Source: Cutaneotrichosporon cavernicola (taxonomy: Eukaryota > Basidiomycota > Tremellomycetes > Trichosporonales > Trichosporonaceae). From it: a stretch of 64,000 nucleotides of DNA. The stretch lies in the NCBI RefSeq assembly GCF_030864355.1, contig NC_083398.1, positions 1,674,001-1,738,000 of the forward strand. The letters run 5' to 3'. Under the pieces are notes generated by a model. It saw only the letters and a list, made by a program, of their open reading frames with translations. It was not told the origin of the DNA and did not search any database. The position numbers were made by a program, and so were the translations under genes. Positions 34,049-45,200 of the stretch are shown one piece after another; the first letter of the stretch is position 1, and every line of letters begins with the position of its first letter.

Positions 34049-36153
34049 TCACACCGCCCACTCGCCATATACGATCCGTCCATCAAGAATCGTCGCCCTA
34101 ACCTTCGTACGCAACATCTCATCCTCCTCAACCTCCATGAGGTCATCATCCCAAAGCACAGCGTCGAAGCGCATACCCTTCGTCAAGCTCCCAGTATCCT
34201 CTGAGAACGCAGCAAATGCCGCATCGGCCGTAAACCCACGCAGTGCCTCGACCCGCGTAAGCTTCTCGTTCGGATACCATCCCCCGGATCCGTGCGGACT
34301 AGTTCCGTCCTCGGCCCGCCGGGTTACGGCTGCATAGAACCCCTTGAGCGGGTCGGGGGACTCGACGGGGAAGTCGGAGCCCAGAGCGATACGGCCGCCC
34401 GAGTCGAGGTACGACCGCCAGGCGTAGGCTCCTTTTATGCGGTCCGGGCCGAGGCGGGATTCGGCATACCACATCTGCTGTCAGTCGCGAACGGAGCGCC
34501 AGCGAACTGGCGACAGGGTAACGCCGAGGCAGCCCACTCCAGAGAGTCGCTGCCGACCTGAGGCTATCCACTCACGTCACTCGTCGCATGCGTTGGCTGG
34601 TAGCTCCCGATCACGCCGAGGGCCGCCGCGCGCTTGATGTCATCCTGTGTGAAAATCTGGGCGTGCTCGATGCGCAGGCGGCGTGCGCGTCCCGCCTCCT
34701 TGTCGTGCCCAATCGCGGCCTCGATCGCGTCGAGCACGACATGGTTTGCCTTGTCCCCGATGCAGTGGACGTTAACCTGCCATCCCTGGGGTTAGCTTAT
34801 CCGTTCGCGTTAGCGAAACCGTCTCCCTGCATGCAGCCTGTCCAGGCTGCAGCCGCTCACCTCGTCATAGTACTTCTTGATGAGTGGCGCCCAAACATGG
34901 TCCTGAGTGAGGAGAAACCCGCGCCATCCCTCGGCGTCGGAGTAATCTTCCAACAGTGCCGCGCCGCGGCTTCCCAAAGCCCCATCACCAAACAGCTTGA
35001 CCGACTGGAGCGTCCACCGTCCGTCCTGCAATCCTGTGACACGCTCGACTTGGTCGCCGCAATACACGTCGCGCGGTTCGGGACAAAGCAGCATAGTGTA
35101 GAACCGGAGGCGGAGCTTGTCCTCCTCCGCCATGCGCCTGAAGAATGCCAGGTCGTCAGGGACCAACCCAGCATCATGGATACCCGTCAATCCGAGCGAG
35201 AGGGCGTCACGCATCGCAACCTCGAGGTTCGCCTCGCGTTGGGTATCCGTCATGGGCGGCATCACGCGGCCGACGTATTCCCGAATCGCGTTGTCCAAGA
35301 ATACTCCTGTCGGGCGGCCCTCACTGTCCCGAATAACTTGGCCGCCCTCAATGTCCTCCTGTGGAATCGGACCGATCGCCTCAAGTACAGCGGGAGATAC
35401 CCATGCCGCGTGCAAGTCTGTCCGGTGCAGAACGATATGTAGCCCCTGAAGGGCGGGGGTATCAAGGTCGTTGGCGGTCGCGTAGTCCTTACCAGGCCAA
35501 AGTTCCTGGTCCCAAGCCTGTCCGACGACCCAATTCTGGTCATCGAAGCTCGCCCTCCCCCGACTCTGGACGTAGGCTTCGGTGCGTCTCACAACCTCTC
35601 CAACACTGCCGGAACCCAGGAGCTGAAGGTGTCGGCTAGCCCCATATTCGAGGGGGTGGGCGTGGGCATCAGTGAAGCCGGGTGTAAGACTATGCCCTGG
35701 GGGGAGGTAGACGATCCGGATACCGCTGGTTTTGCGAACCGCCTCGGGAGCGGATTTGGGCACCGGCGTGCTGCTGGATCCTTTCTCGCCGTACGCGCGG
35801 CGCACGGCTTGCAGGCTCCCAGTCTCGCGTACCCGCTTGCCCTCGACCACGATGCATTGCACAGCGCCGACACCGCCCTCGACGGGGACAGTGTACACTT
35901 TCTTGCCCTCGCGCGAGCACACCGCGTACCATGCGGGCAGGGGTTTGTCTCCGCCGTCGGCCGTCCACGGCGCTTGCGACTTGGTGAGGCCGTTGCGTTT
36001 CGCATACAGGACCAGGAAGGCTAGGAGGACGATACTGATCCCCCAGTGGGCGCTGCGGGTGGGACGCTTGGGCGGGCGTGCCGGGAGGGCGTACTTTGGT
36101 GCTTGGGCAACGGCAGCTGAGGCTGCCGTCTTGCGCTGCCGGACCTCGGACAT
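34049..36153 (-). CDS. Membrane-anchored amidohydrolase, YtcJ-like (Amidohydro_3)
   Basis: Three exons (36153-34861, 34785-34576, 34474-34049) join to 642 aa. A single hydrophobic segment at about residues 36-52 (ISIVLLAFLVLYA) follows a basic N terminus, suggesting a type II anchor or uncleaved signal. The metal-dependent hydrolase core shows the HxH site in TPGFTDAHAHPLEYG, then QAWDQELWPG, GRPTGVFLDNA, GLTGIHDAGL, VKLFGDGALGSRGAAL, VNVHCIGDKAN and ALGSDFPVES. This order matches bacterial and fungal YtcJ/Amidohydro_3 proteins. They are thought to cleave amide or carbamate bonds, but fungal substrates are mostly unknown. The start at 36153 (MSEVRQRK) was preferred over 36264. The 255-bp upstream region is shared with the Hrp1-like gene. 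Confidence 0.87.
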
Positions 36154-36408
36154 GATTACTACTTGGAAGTGGGCAGCTAGAAGAAAGTTCCAGCTCTTGG
36201 AACCTATGGCGCGTCGGTTAGAGCCACACTTTGCCGGATGCATGCACGTGACATACTCTCCCACGGAAGCCTTCTAAATGCAGTAGAGATTGAGCATTGT
36301 GCGCCACTGGAATTGGTTCCGCCGGCTGCTTGAACACATGCAAGCACCGCACCGTCACTCATCTCAAGCACTTCACCTTCCTTCCCTCATCTCATCCATC
36401 CATCCACC

Positions 36409-38272
36409 ATGTCCGACTTTGACCACGACCTCTATGGTGACCTCGACCTCGAAGACCTCGACGCGACTCAGCTTGACGAGGAGCTCGTCGACCCGGACAC
36501 GCTTGATGCTCCGGAGCCGCCGGCACCCATGCCGGACTCGAGGGATGTCGCGTCCAGCTCTGGGGCGAGCGATGCTGTTCCGGCCTTTGACGCACATGCA
36601 GCTGCTCGCCCACACCATATTCCGCAGGGTATCGACCGCATGAAGCCCAGCGACATGCCTGACGAGGGGTTAGTTTTGTTTGGTATTGTTTAGAGCGCTA
36701 GGGCGCACGTAGGTTCCAACAACTGGTGTAGTTGCCAGTTGGACAAGGCGAGTGAAAACTAGAGGGCAAACAAAGCCCATAGCTAGAGCCAGAGTGGCTA
36801 GAATGGCGCCGCGCTAGGCGTGAGCGTGATAGACCCTCCATACCCATACCTACCCATACCGCAGACCATATACTGATACTACTCCATGCACACGGGTGCC
36901 GCCAACCCGTCCTCCTCCTCCTCCTCCTCCTCCTCCGTCCTCCTGACATGATCACCTACACTCTACAGCAAGATGTTTATCGGCGGCCTTAACTGGGAGA
37001 CGACAGATGGTAAGGCCTGCACAAGGCATCAAATGACTGACTCGCCAGAAGGCCTGCGCGCGTACTTTATCCAGTTTGGCGAAATTGAGCAGTGTACCAT
37101 TATGCGTGACCCGACAGGTCGGTCGCGCGGGTTTGCCTTCCTCACCTTCCGTGACCCAGCCAGTGTGACCAAGGTTCTTGAGCAGAACCACCAGCTCGAT
37201 GGCAAGATGGTGGGCCTTGAATTTAGGGTATGCTGACGTAGATTGACCCGAAGCGTGCGATCCCTCGTGCGGAGCACGAGCGTACAGCCAAGGTGTTTGT
37301 GGGTGGTCTCGCTGCCTCCGTTACGAGCGAGAGTCTCAAGATCTTCCTCGGGCGGTTCGGCAAGGTCATGGACGCGACGGTCATGTTTGACCGCCTGAAT
37401 GGGCGCAGCAAGGGCTTTGCATTTGCGACGTTTGCGGAAGAGGCGGGTGTCGATAACGCCATGCAGCATTCCGGAATTGAGCTCGAGGGCCGCGCTATCG
37501 AGATCAAGAAGGCGCAGCCCCGTGGCGCAGGTACCCAGGTCAAGGCCTTTACTGCGCCTGGTGGGGCGCGGACCTCGGGGTTCAACGCTACTTCAAACGT
37601 CGAGTTTGGGATGGGGTTCGACCCTAGCGCCATGGCTATGATGTACAACAACATGGCAAAGGGACAGACCATGGGGATGGGCGGGGGGTTTGACCCAAAC
37701 GCCATGGCCATGATGTACACCAACATGATGAAGAGTGAGTCGAGTCCGCGCAGCGAACGAGCTAGCAGCAAGGAGAGAGGGAGCTCATACCAGACATGGG
37801 CATGAATGGCGGCGCGCCCGCTATCAACCCCAACATGGCACGGGGGATGGGTGGAATGGGCGGCGGCATGGCCATGGGAAACATGATGGGAGGCATGGGC
37901 AACATGATGGGCGGGATGGGTGAGTCACGTCTACGACGGATGAGCTAACATCAGGAATGGGAATGGGAATGGGCGGCATGGGTGGTGGTATGGGCGGAAT
38001 GGCGATGGGCGGTGGTGCTGGTGCCATGGGCGGCAGCCGCGTGAGTACTTTTGTCGTCTGACGTTCCCTTCGCCAGACACTAATCCCAGGGCGGGCGCCA
38101 GCCCCCGAACGCACCCCGCGGCCCCGCGGCCATGCGCAACACTGGCGGGCCGAGCGGCATGGCGCAGCCGATGGCACAGAGCGGCAGCGGAAACGGCAGC
38201 TCGCACGGCGGCACGGGCTCGGGTCCCCAGCGCTACTCGACGCAGGGCCAGCAACGCGCCAAGCCGTACTAG
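36409..38272 (+). CDS. Hrp1/DAZAP1-like protein with two RRMs and a Gly/Met-rich tail
   Basis: Seven exons encode about 446 aa. Residues 1-87 are acidic and disordered ([16 protein letters not shown]). RRM1 begins [17 protein letters not shown] (RNP2) and has [10 protein letters not shown] (RNP1). RRM2 has [18 protein letters not shown] and [10 protein letters not shown]. The linker [11 protein letters not shown] matches the KKPxRAIPR-type linker of Hrp1, Musashi and DAZAP1 proteins. The tail is Gly/Met-rich ([13 protein letters not shown]) and ends [13 protein letters not shown]. Yeast Hrp1 is a shuttling factor that binds UA-rich efficiency elements for 3'-end cleavage and also acts in nonsense-mediated decay. 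That role is inferred here. Intron 1 is 300 nt (36669-36968), far longer than the other introns, and contains a hairpin and a TCC repeat. Confidence 0.87.
36720..36741 (+). other. Perfect 7-bp hairpin inside intron 1 of the Hrp1-like gene
   Basis: CAACTGG (36720-36726) pairs with CCAGTTG (36735-36741) around an 8-nt loop, TGTAGTTG. It sits 52 nt downstream of the donor site. A structural or regulatory role is speculation. Confidence 0.4.
36910..36936 (+). repeat. (TCC)9 microsatellite in an intron
   Basis: Nine uninterrupted TCC units lie in the polypyrimidine tract near the 3' end of intron 1 of the Hrp1-like gene. A further CCTCCTGAC follows before the acceptor. Confidence 0.95.
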
Positions 38273-38507
38273 GCTTCCCATTGCCCGACGTATGTTTCTC
38301 CCTTACGCTGTAGAGTAGCTGTACGATGAAGTGTCTCGAGAAGAAGTGCAGCAGCTTCCATTCACTAACAGGCAAGCACAAACAAACCACTCATCAAAAA
38401 AATTATACCTCAAAAGATACAAAGCTATAATGTCCACATGAACATGTACATAGGGGAGGGAGGGGTACGTGCGTTCGCCACCTTGGCGGCACGACCCAAA
38501 GAGACGC

Positions 38508-39790
38508 TCACAAGCGGTGCCCAGGGACGAGCGAGAAGATAATTGTGAAAATCGCAGTGAGGAGGATGGCAAGGGCCTCAATCCACAGCCCTCGTAAGAG
38601 GAGGAGCTTGCGCACATACCCCTCACCGACCGTGATGAAGCGGAATGGCACCGTCTCCGACTGGGAGAAGAGAGCGAGCAATGGCGAGAGCGAGTAGTAC
38701 GCCGCGACGAGGAGGTTGAATGCGAAAAAGTACGGGATGATGATGTAAAGCCGGCGCGCGTTGGGGCTCCAGTCAAGGAAGACAAACGTGAACGAGAGCG
38801 TGAACGCACCCCAGAGGATGACTAAGCCGACGATCAGGCGGATTAGGGCGGAGGTCGGCGTGAGGTTGCCAAAAGCCTTGGCGCGGAGGAAGCGGGGAAA
38901 AGCGTCCTGCTCGAGAGCGCGGAAGATGTAGATCTTCTGCGCGTGGAAGAGGTCGGGAATGAGGGGCGAGATTTTGCCATCAGTCGACACGGGAACGTTG
39001 GTGAGCCGCAGGGCGGGGGAAAGGTAGATCTCGTGCTCGGCGCCAGGGAGAAGATAGCGAAGATAAATGCGCTCGGCGCTCTCGGCGAGCGCGTTCTTCT
39101 CTATAGCACGGTCGCGAGAGAATATAGTCGGAGCGCGGAGCTGGCTGTGGCGGCCCTTGCCCCAGTCTCTAATGCTGCCGCGGACGTTCTCGATTGCCGA
39201 TCGCGTGCTGTGGATCGATCCAGCGCGGCCTCGCCCAGTCCCACGCAAGCTCGGCGTGCTCTGACGGTGCATTTCGTGGTACGCGTGCTCGGCGTCCTTG
39301 CTCGTCCCAACGCCCGGGTGAGACGACCGCTGCAGTTCCGAACTACGACGGGCGGCGGGTAACGTCTCGCGGCTGGCGAGGTCGAGGAGTGGCGCCATGT
39401 ACGAGCCGTTCTCACGAACATAGGTGGCAAACTCGGGCCAGTCGTCATCAACCGACCGCCCGCTCCGCTTCAGGTCCTTGAAGTACGCCTTGCACAGGTT
39501 CTCGTGCTGCTGGACGTCGAGCCAAAAGTCGAGCGCGTCCTCGGATGATTCGCGCTGGAGGAAGATCTGCAGTCAGCGGTGCGTGATGAAGGACTCACGT
39601 AGAAGCAGAAGAGGTCTAACGGGGCGCGGGTGCGGCGGTCCAGCACCTCTTGCAGCGTCGGCAGACGCTTGAGGTTGAGGTAACGAGACCCGCGCTTGCC
39701 CTTTCCCGTGCCCGACGCCTGATGAGCGGTCGGAGCGAGGTCGTATTCTGGTCCGCCAGCAGCGGGAGCCTTCTCGTTGTGGTACTGCAT
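38508..39790 (-). CDS. RAX1: RGS-domain membrane protein Rax1
   Basis: Two exons (39790-39599, 39566-38508) around a 32-nt intron ending CTGACTGCAG give 416 aa. An RGS-like domain starts near residue 40: LPTLQEVLDRRTRAPLDLFC, then ESSEDALDFWLDVQQHENLC, split by a Ser-rich linker of about 100 residues (about 125-220). It closes with DLFHAQKIYIFRALEQDAFP and RFLRAKAFGN. Three or four hydrophobic segments follow: LIVGLVILWGAFTLSFTFVF, YIIIPYFFAFNLLVAAYY and ALAILLTAIFTIIFSLV. This RGS-plus-TM architecture is that of Rax1, which with Rax2 marks cortical sites for bud-site selection in yeast. Involvement in polarity here is inferred from the family. Confidence 0.87.
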
Positions 39791-41147
39791 TGTTCCGGAA
39801 GGCGGGTGGGGTGGATGGGTGGTGATGGAGGGTAGGAGAATAGGATGCTGGGTTCCGCCCTATGGTAAGAGGGTTTCGTTTAACAGGTAAAGACAGACGA
39901 GAGAGGGTGAATGGCGAGGAAGGCGATGTGGATGGCGAGGAGGCGAGAAGAATAGGTGGATCGTGACACGGTTGCTTTGCTTGTCTCACTCACCTCAACA
40001 CTCAGCCACCCCTGTCCTTTGGCCTTCCCGCAATTGCCCTTTCATCCTAACCGCAACTACCTCCCGCCTTCGTTGATATCGTCGCGTGGTCGACCAATCC
40101 CACTACTATTCCCACGTCATTCCTCTACGGAGTTTTATCCAATCTCCGCGAATCCCGCCATGCGACCGTTCCATGGATTCCTGCGTGCCCTGGCGATCCG
40201 CCAGCGATCTGGAGGCGCTAACTCGAGATCTGAACCGACGTTGTGCTTCCATGTGCTGCCCCGGGCGCGAAGCACAAGCCCTCCTCCAGTACACTGCACG
40301 TGCCTCGACTCGGGCCGCCTGGGGCCCGCCACTTGTCTCTTGTGGCTGCGTGTTGCGGACTGCACATAGCGCGCAACGCAAGGTGCTATGCATGGATCAT
40401 GTCTGTTCTCGACCGACGCCTCGACGCCACACAGTGTCGCATCAAAGCCTCGCTGCGCACAGACGCGGACTGGAAATCGGGAGACTTGGTTCAAGCATCC
40501 GAGGAAGTAAGATGGCCAGATGGAAGGGGTAAGGCGCCCATCTGTTTCAGTGCCTTGGCAATGTTTACGCGTCCACCATTCCTCGTTCTCTGCTTCAGTG
40601 CCATGTAGCTGCGTCATTAGCCATGTCCACTGGAATCCTTGGGGGATGAGAATAAGAACAAGGCCTTGACACAACCTTCGACGCGCAGAAGGCACGTCGC
40701 ATTTGCCCCTCACACTTCCCAGATTAGAGGCACGGTTTGGCTCATCCACGGCCGTGTGCGGGTTTGTTGGTGTGGGGGAATTGCTTGTCAGCAACGGGGT
40801 GCCAAATGCTGAGAGCGCGGGCAATTCCGACAGCGGAGGGGAAGAGGATGCTCAGGGCTCACTTTAAACCTGAGGCATGCGGCCCGAGGCCAGGGGTAGG
40901 GTGACGTCGGTCAAGAGATTTTGGCTCGACATTTGCGCAACGCGGCGTAAACGATACCTTGCATTAGGGATACAGGGATAATCTGGCCACAAACATTCTA
41001 ATGATTCCTAATGAATGACGCACCACTCTCACACCGCGGGTCCGAATCTGAGACAGCCCAACATGACAACCACCAGCCGCACTGACCGGGGTAACAGTGT
41101 CTGTTTCGGAAAGATGTTGTGCAGTGCTCTGTTTTTGCGTAAGCGGA

Positions 41148-41160
41148 GGGGGGGGGGGGG
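41148..41160 (+). repeat. Homopolymer run of 13 G
   Basis: Thirteen consecutive G between CGGA and AAGTGAG. The length should be treated with care because such runs are error-prone in sequencing. Confidence 0.9.
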
Positions 41161-41403
41161 AAGTGAGTCCCGCATCGTTCCTGATTGCTGCTGTCGTTGC
41201 GGGATGATATGGTCAAGGAAGCTGAAGGGGACTGGTCGTGCTCAAAGAATTTCCGCTGAGAGCATGTGGTTGAAGGGTAGAGGCCGAGCCCTTCCGGTTC
41301 CTCTCCGTTCAGGGTAAAGCTTTGTCAACTTGTTCATGCAATTGCAAGAGGGAAGATGCCCAAGCCACCAAAGCCAACGTTCCGCTGGCAGCCAAAGGCA
41401 AAG

Positions 41404-41430
41404 GAGGGCCGAGGGCCGAGGGCCGGGGGG
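41404..41430 (+). repeat. Tandem GAGGGCC x3 followed by G6, G-quadruplex motif
   Basis: Three copies of GAGGGCC (41404-41424) lead into GGGGGG (41425-41430). This gives four G-tracts with loops of 4, 4 and 2 nt, a canonical quadruplex pattern, about 0.8 kb upstream of the flippase start. Confidence 0.75.
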
Positions 41431-42231
41431 TGAAGTTTGGATCCAACCGCCTCTTGACGCCTCTGAAGCCTCTGACGCCCATGAGGCCTATACGCCAATG
41501 AATTCTCTCTCTCGGCCGCCGTCACTGCGTCCGGGTCCCGGGTCCTTCCTCAATTTCCCCTACCCCTAGACACCCAGTCGGTCTGCAACACAAGCCGTCG
41601 GCCATGCATGCATACTTGCTCATCACTCCAAGTTGCTTTCTCATCCTCCGTCATCATTTCTCAAACACCTTACTCTGTCGCGTCCGACCGCACCCATCGG
41701 GACCGTGGGGCATAGCACAGGAGCACACGTAATCACCACTGTTCAGTTTGGTTCAACATTCTGGTCTCGGTCTCATCGTCTTAGATCCGCAGCAAACCCA
41801 CCACGCTCCAAGACCAGACCATTACCATACCAACGTGACGAATACGAGTCTCCAGGTGTACTTCGTTACTGCAATCGACAATCACCCATCAACCCCTTAC
41901 CATCATCGCCATTCCTTCTTCGTTTCTCACCTACCCATACTTGACCACTCGCGTCCTTCGTCGTTCTTGTCCATTGATCCATCACAAAGGAGGGCTCCGA
42001 CAACCCGGCCCACATCACCTCGCGCCTCCCCACTCCATTCTCACCTCGCAACGACGCGTTGGCCCACTTACTTCTCAGCCTCGACTGCACTGTCCATTTT
42101 CCCGCTCAAGGTCCTCAGTGTCCCACACGTTTAACCCGCTAGGCTGGTCGACGACGTAGGGGCTGGCCTCCCTTCTAACCATACCACATCCCCCGCCCAA
42201 CATATCTCCTCCCAAGGAACAACGGCTCGCC

Positions 42232-45200
42232 ATGCCTGGCTCGGCGTCGGGCGCACCATTAGTGCCTCGCCGTCGGAAGCGGAGGGCAAACAAAGACCCG
42301 TGGTGGACGCGCCATATCGCCAAACCTCTGAGTGTGCTCAATCCCGCGACCCTCATGTCCAGGAGACGAAAGCCGTCTACGCCTCGCTCGATCTTTATCA
42401 ACGAGAAGCTACCAGCGGACTACTTTGACAAGAAAGGACGGCCGCTCAAGAGCAAGGTCTTCAGCACCAACCAAAACGTGACGTCCAAGTACACGATCCT
42501 CACGTTCTTGCCACGCAACCTCCTCGAGCAGTTCCGCCGCGTTGCCAACATCTTCTTCCTTTTCATCAACGTCCTTCAGTTCTTCCCCAAGTTCTCAACC
42601 ATCTCGCCAGGTCTCGTCATTTTGCCGCTGATCGTCGTCCTGCTCATCACCGCACTCAAGGATGGTTACGAGGACATCAAACGCCACCAGGCCGACCGCA
42701 AGGTCAACCACTCAGTTGTACATGTGCTCGGCGGCGGCGACGGCCAATATGTCAATGTCAACCCCATGGAGGGCAAGGCCAAGACGTTTGTGCGTGGCAT
42801 CCCGTTGCCGAAGCGCAAGAGCAAGAAGGCAATCTCTGCAGAGATGAAAGCCAACGTCGATCTCCTCAAGAGCGGCAACGAGAACGACCTCGAGCGCCAA
42901 CACACCATCCGTTCTCACGTTTCGACCTGGGATAACGACCCCGAGGCCGGCGATAACTCAAAGGAGCTCGGTTGGCAGCGCACCATCTGGGAAGACGTCA
43001 AGGTCGGCGACATTGTCAAGATTTACGACAATGAACCTATCTGTGCCGGTGAGTTCACTGCGGTGGCGTGGCGAGTCGAGGTGTGGTACCACTTCTGCCG
43101 CTGGGCGGTATGTATATTTACCTCGATCTGCGGCCTTCGCTTGCGTCACTGTCTAGTAAGCCCATACATTACAGCTAACGCCCCTCAGACATTATCGTCT
43201 GCGCCACCTCCGAAGAGGAGGACGTATGTTACCTCGAAACTAAGGGTCTGGACGGCGAAACCAACCTGAAGTCGCGTCACGCCGTTCCCGGCATCTCCCA
43301 CCTCGATTCCGTTCAGGCATGCGCGACGACGCAGATGCGCATCGATATGGAGCCTCCTGAGGTGAACATGTACCGCCTAAACGGCGCGATTGTTCTTCTC
43401 GGCGAGGGAGGTGATGTCACGCACCCCGTGACCCTCGACACCTGTTTGCTTCGTGGATGCGCTCTCCGCAACACGGGCTGGGTTATCGGCATTGTTGCGT
43501 TTACCGGCGATGACACCAAGATCATTCAGAACTCGGGCCGCGCTCCCAGCAAGCGTTCCCGCGTGGAGCGCCAGATGAACCCTCAGGTCCTGTTCAACCT
43601 TCTCGTCCTTGGCATCATTGCGATGATCTGCTCTGTTATTGCCCACGTTCTTGAGAAGAAGTGGACGCCACAGGGCGCTTATTGGATGCTCTATAACGAC
43701 ACGTCCCAGGACAACCCGAACATCAACGGCCTCTGGACGTTCTTCAACGCGCTGATTACGTTCCAGAACATCATCCCTATCTCACTTTACCTCTCAATCG
43801 AGTTTGTGCGCACGGTCCAGGCGTTATTCATCTTCTGGGACCACCAGATGCAGTACTTCAAGAACGGCCAGAAGATCCGCACCACGGCCCGCTCCTGGAA
43901 CCTCTCCGATGATCTCGGCCAAGTCGAGTACATTTTCTCGGACAAGACCGGCACCCTTACACAGAACGTCATGGTCTTCCGCCAGTGCTCGGTTGGGGGC
44001 AAGATCTACTATGGCGACGAGCCGGAGGTCACTGCTCCGGCTAAGAAAGCCAAGCCTGTCGAGGACACAATGAGCAGCTCCGACGACAACTCGAACTCTA
44101 CGGGTGACGTAGCGAGTCTCAGGAGAGCTGAAGCCGTTGAGATCCCGCCATTCCACGACCGGACTTTAACCGCGGACTTGAACGATCTCGACTCTGAGCA
44201 GTCGCGCATTTTACACGGCTTCTTTGTCGTCCTTGGTCTCTGCCACACGGCTCTCGCGTCCGAGTCCGAGAGCGGACAAATCACGTACAAGGCCCAGTCG
44301 CCGGACGAGGCGGCCCTTGTTCAGAGCGCTGCCGACGTCGGCTTTGTCTTCCTTGGTCGTGACCGCAACATCCTCCGCCTCAAGACTCCTTACGCAGAGC
44401 AGCCCGATGAGTACGAGCTGCTCAACGTTCTCGAGTTCAACTCGACTCGCAAGCGCATGTCAGTCATTGTGCGCAAGTGTGACGACCAGGGCATGATCCT
44501 CCTCCTTACAAAGGGTGCGGACAACATCATCTTCGACCTCCTCAGCAAGAACGACGAGTCGCAGGCCGCGCTGCGTGAGAAGACGGACAAGGATCTCCAG
44601 GTGTTCGCCAGCGAGGGTCTCCGTACCCTCTGTCTCGCGTACCGCGTCCTTGAGCCCGCCGAGTACGAGACATGGGCCAAGGAGTACCATGAGGCAGAGG
44701 TCGCCCTCACCGATCGTGAGGAGAAGATGGAGGATGTCATGGCCCACATTGAGACTAGTTTGCAGTTGCTGGGTGCGACTGCCATCGAGGACAAGCTACA
44801 GGACGGCGTTCCGGAGACCATTGCGGACCTCAAGCGAGCCGGCATCAACATCTGGGTTGCCACGGGTGACAAGCTCGAGACCGCGGTTGCCATCGGTTAC
44901 ACGACCAACCTTCTCACCGCCAACTCCAACCTCATTATTATCCGTGAGGGCACCCATTCCATCCATGACCAACTGCGCGACTCGTTAGGAGCGTTCTTCG
45001 GCGATGACCTCCGGCGCTCCACGTCCCTCACACATCTCGAGACCCGGCATTCGACCCAGCTCCGCCGCGTTAACACTGGTGTCCAGTCGCTCGTTGGCGA
45101 TGACAACGGCTACCGGCCCGGCGGCTTCTCGCTTGTCATCGAGGGCTCGGCACTGGCCCAGATCTTCAACGACGACGAGAACGAGGACCTGCTCATCCAG

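Larger units (their letters stand above)
39791..42231. other. Long divergent intergenic region, RAX1 and the flippase gene
   Basis: 2.44 kb, the largest gene-free stretch in the window. Open frames such as 40135-40824 (-) and 40086-40532 (+) look like noise: Arg/Ser-rich, no domain, no plausible splice joins. A CRE-like TGACGTC lies at 40902-40908, a run of 13 G at 41148-41160 and a G-quadruplex motif at 41404-41430. The last 600 bp is C/T-rich and probably a long 5' leader of the flippase gene. A non-coding RNA is possible but not visible. Confidence 0.45.

Noticed and set aside
36154..36264. Upstream start codon for the amidohydrolase (MGEYVTCMHP)
   Set aside because: It lies in the short shared promoter and leader region, lacks family similarity, and the in-frame MSEVRQRK start gives a sensible basic N terminus before the membrane segment.
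40135..40824. 229-residue minus-strand open frame in the RAX1-flippase gap
   Set aside because: Composition is noise-like (Arg/Trp/Cys scattered), it overlaps competing frames on both strands, and it has no domain or clear splice signals.
40965..40982. TAGGGATACAGGGATAAT, a near match to the I-SceI homing endonuclease site
   Set aside because: It differs from the true site by a shifted A (one deletion and one insertion). It looks like a chance direct repeat of AGGGATA, and no homing gene is nearby.
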